Positions 6,273 through 6,524 of a stretch of 6,524 nt of DNA are shown here, one piece after another (position 1 is the stretch's first letter; every line of letters starts with the position of its first letter). A model generated the notes under the pieces. The model was not told where the DNA came from. It searched no databases and worked only from the letters and a program-made list of their open reading frames with translations. Made by a program: the position numbers and the translations under genes. Source of the stretch: an uncultured Oscillospiraceae bacterium (GTDB lineage: Bacteria > Bacillota > Clostridia > Oscillospirales > Oscillospiraceae); the NCBI GenBank assembly GCA_934565775.1, contig CAKTIN010000092.1, positions 1 to 6,524 of the forward strand. The letters run 5' to 3'.

Positions 6273-6306
6273 ACAGGGTAGTTGGAAACGTTTCCATGTT
6301 CCCTGT
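6273..6306. promoter_or_regulatory. cre/LacI-family-type operator within a larger nested dyad
   Basis: TGGAAACGTTTCCA at 6283-6296 is a perfect 14-base palindrome centred on CG, typical of operators for LacI/GalR-family regulators, including CcpA. Read over 6282-6297 it fits the published cre consensus WTGNNARCGNWWWCAW at all but one position (C6294). Around the same centre, ACAGGG (6273-6278) is complementary to CCCTGT (6301-6306). It lies just downstream of the predicted start point, where a bound repressor would block elongation or promoter clearance. The regulator is not in this window. Confidence 0.75.
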
Positions 6307-6339
6307 GGAGAAAATGAATCTAAATGGAGGAAATGAAAC

Positions 6340-6524
6340 ATGAAAAAATTCATCGCATTGCTCCTGGTCCTGGCAATGACCGCCTGCCTGTTTGCCGGAT
6401 GCAGCAAGTCCAGCGGCAAGGGCTCCGTGTACTACCTGAACTTCAAGCCGGAGGCTGACGCGGCTTGGCAGGAGCTGGCAAAGACCTACACGGAAAAGAC
6501 CGGCGTGGAAGTTACGGTTGTGAC
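6340..6524 (+). CDS. Sugar ABC transporter substrate-binding lipoprotein, N-terminal part (3' end outside window)
   Basis: Only the first 61 codons are visible. MKKFIALLLVLAMTACLFAGC is a lipoprotein signal peptide: two lysines, a hydrophobic core, and a lipobox FAGC with Cys21 as the lipidated residue. The mature part is a short Ser/Gly/Lys linker, then VYYLNFKPEADAAWQELA and YTEKTGVEVTVV. This is the usual opening of family 1 (UgpB/MalE-like, COG1653) extracellular sugar-binding proteins: a first beta strand, a helix, then a second strand after TGVEV. It would be anchored on the outer face of the membrane and deliver sugar to an ABC permease, whose genes are expected downstream. TGGAGG at 6325-6330 lies nine bases before the ATG. 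A promoter and a sugar-type operator precede it, so expression is probably sugar-responsive. The substrate cannot be told from this fragment. Confidence 0.88.
   Translation, partial: MKKFIALLLVLAMTACLFAGCSKSSGKGSVYYLNFKPEADAAWQELAKTYTEKTGVEVTVV

Overview
The window looks like ordinary chromosome from a GC-rich Firmicute, most likely a clostridial gut-type bacterium of the Oscillospirales/Ruminococcaceae kind. This is inferred from GC-rich codons, AGGAGG-type ribosome sites, sigma-A-type promoters in short AT-rich patches, the presence of MutS2 and a Ser46-type HPr-like protein, and a lipoprotein sugar-binding protein. No mobile element, CRISPR array, tRNA or rRNA was seen. All genes are on the + strand.

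Layout. (1) Bases 1-554 hold the 3' end of mutS2, with its C-terminal barrel and Smr nuclease domain. (2) Bases 551-948 are a self-contained unit: a near-consensus promoter whose -35 box overlaps the mutS2 stop codon, a short leader, an 86-residue HPr-like protein and a 16-bp-stem intrinsic terminator. (3) Bases 953-4358 are a tightly packed run, uvrC > rsmD > coaD > coiled-coil protein, with 4-, 4- and 8-base overlaps. A consensus promoter is buried inside rsmD, so coaD and the genes after it can be transcribed apart from uvrC. (4) An inverted repeat lies at 4369-4399, followed by a 563-residue phospho-sugar mutase gene and a strong terminator at 6132-6163. (5) An AT-rich intergenic region of about 180 bases carries a promoter, a cre/LacI-type palindrome inside a larger dyad, and the start of a sugar ABC-transporter lipoprotein that runs off the end.

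Functionally, the first two-thirds is housekeeping: DNA repair (MutS2, UvrC), 16S rRNA methylation (RsmD) and coenzyme A synthesis (CoaD). The right end turns to sugar metabolism (phospho-sugar mutase) and regulated sugar uptake. The most interesting points are the HPr-like protein, which keeps His15 and Ser46 but has lost the residues around His15; the promoter inside rsmD with its local switch to AT-rich codons; the terminator that abuts the uvrC ribosome site; and the nested dyad at the predicted 5' end of the sugar-binding-protein transcript. I see no strong evidence of an entirely new system here.
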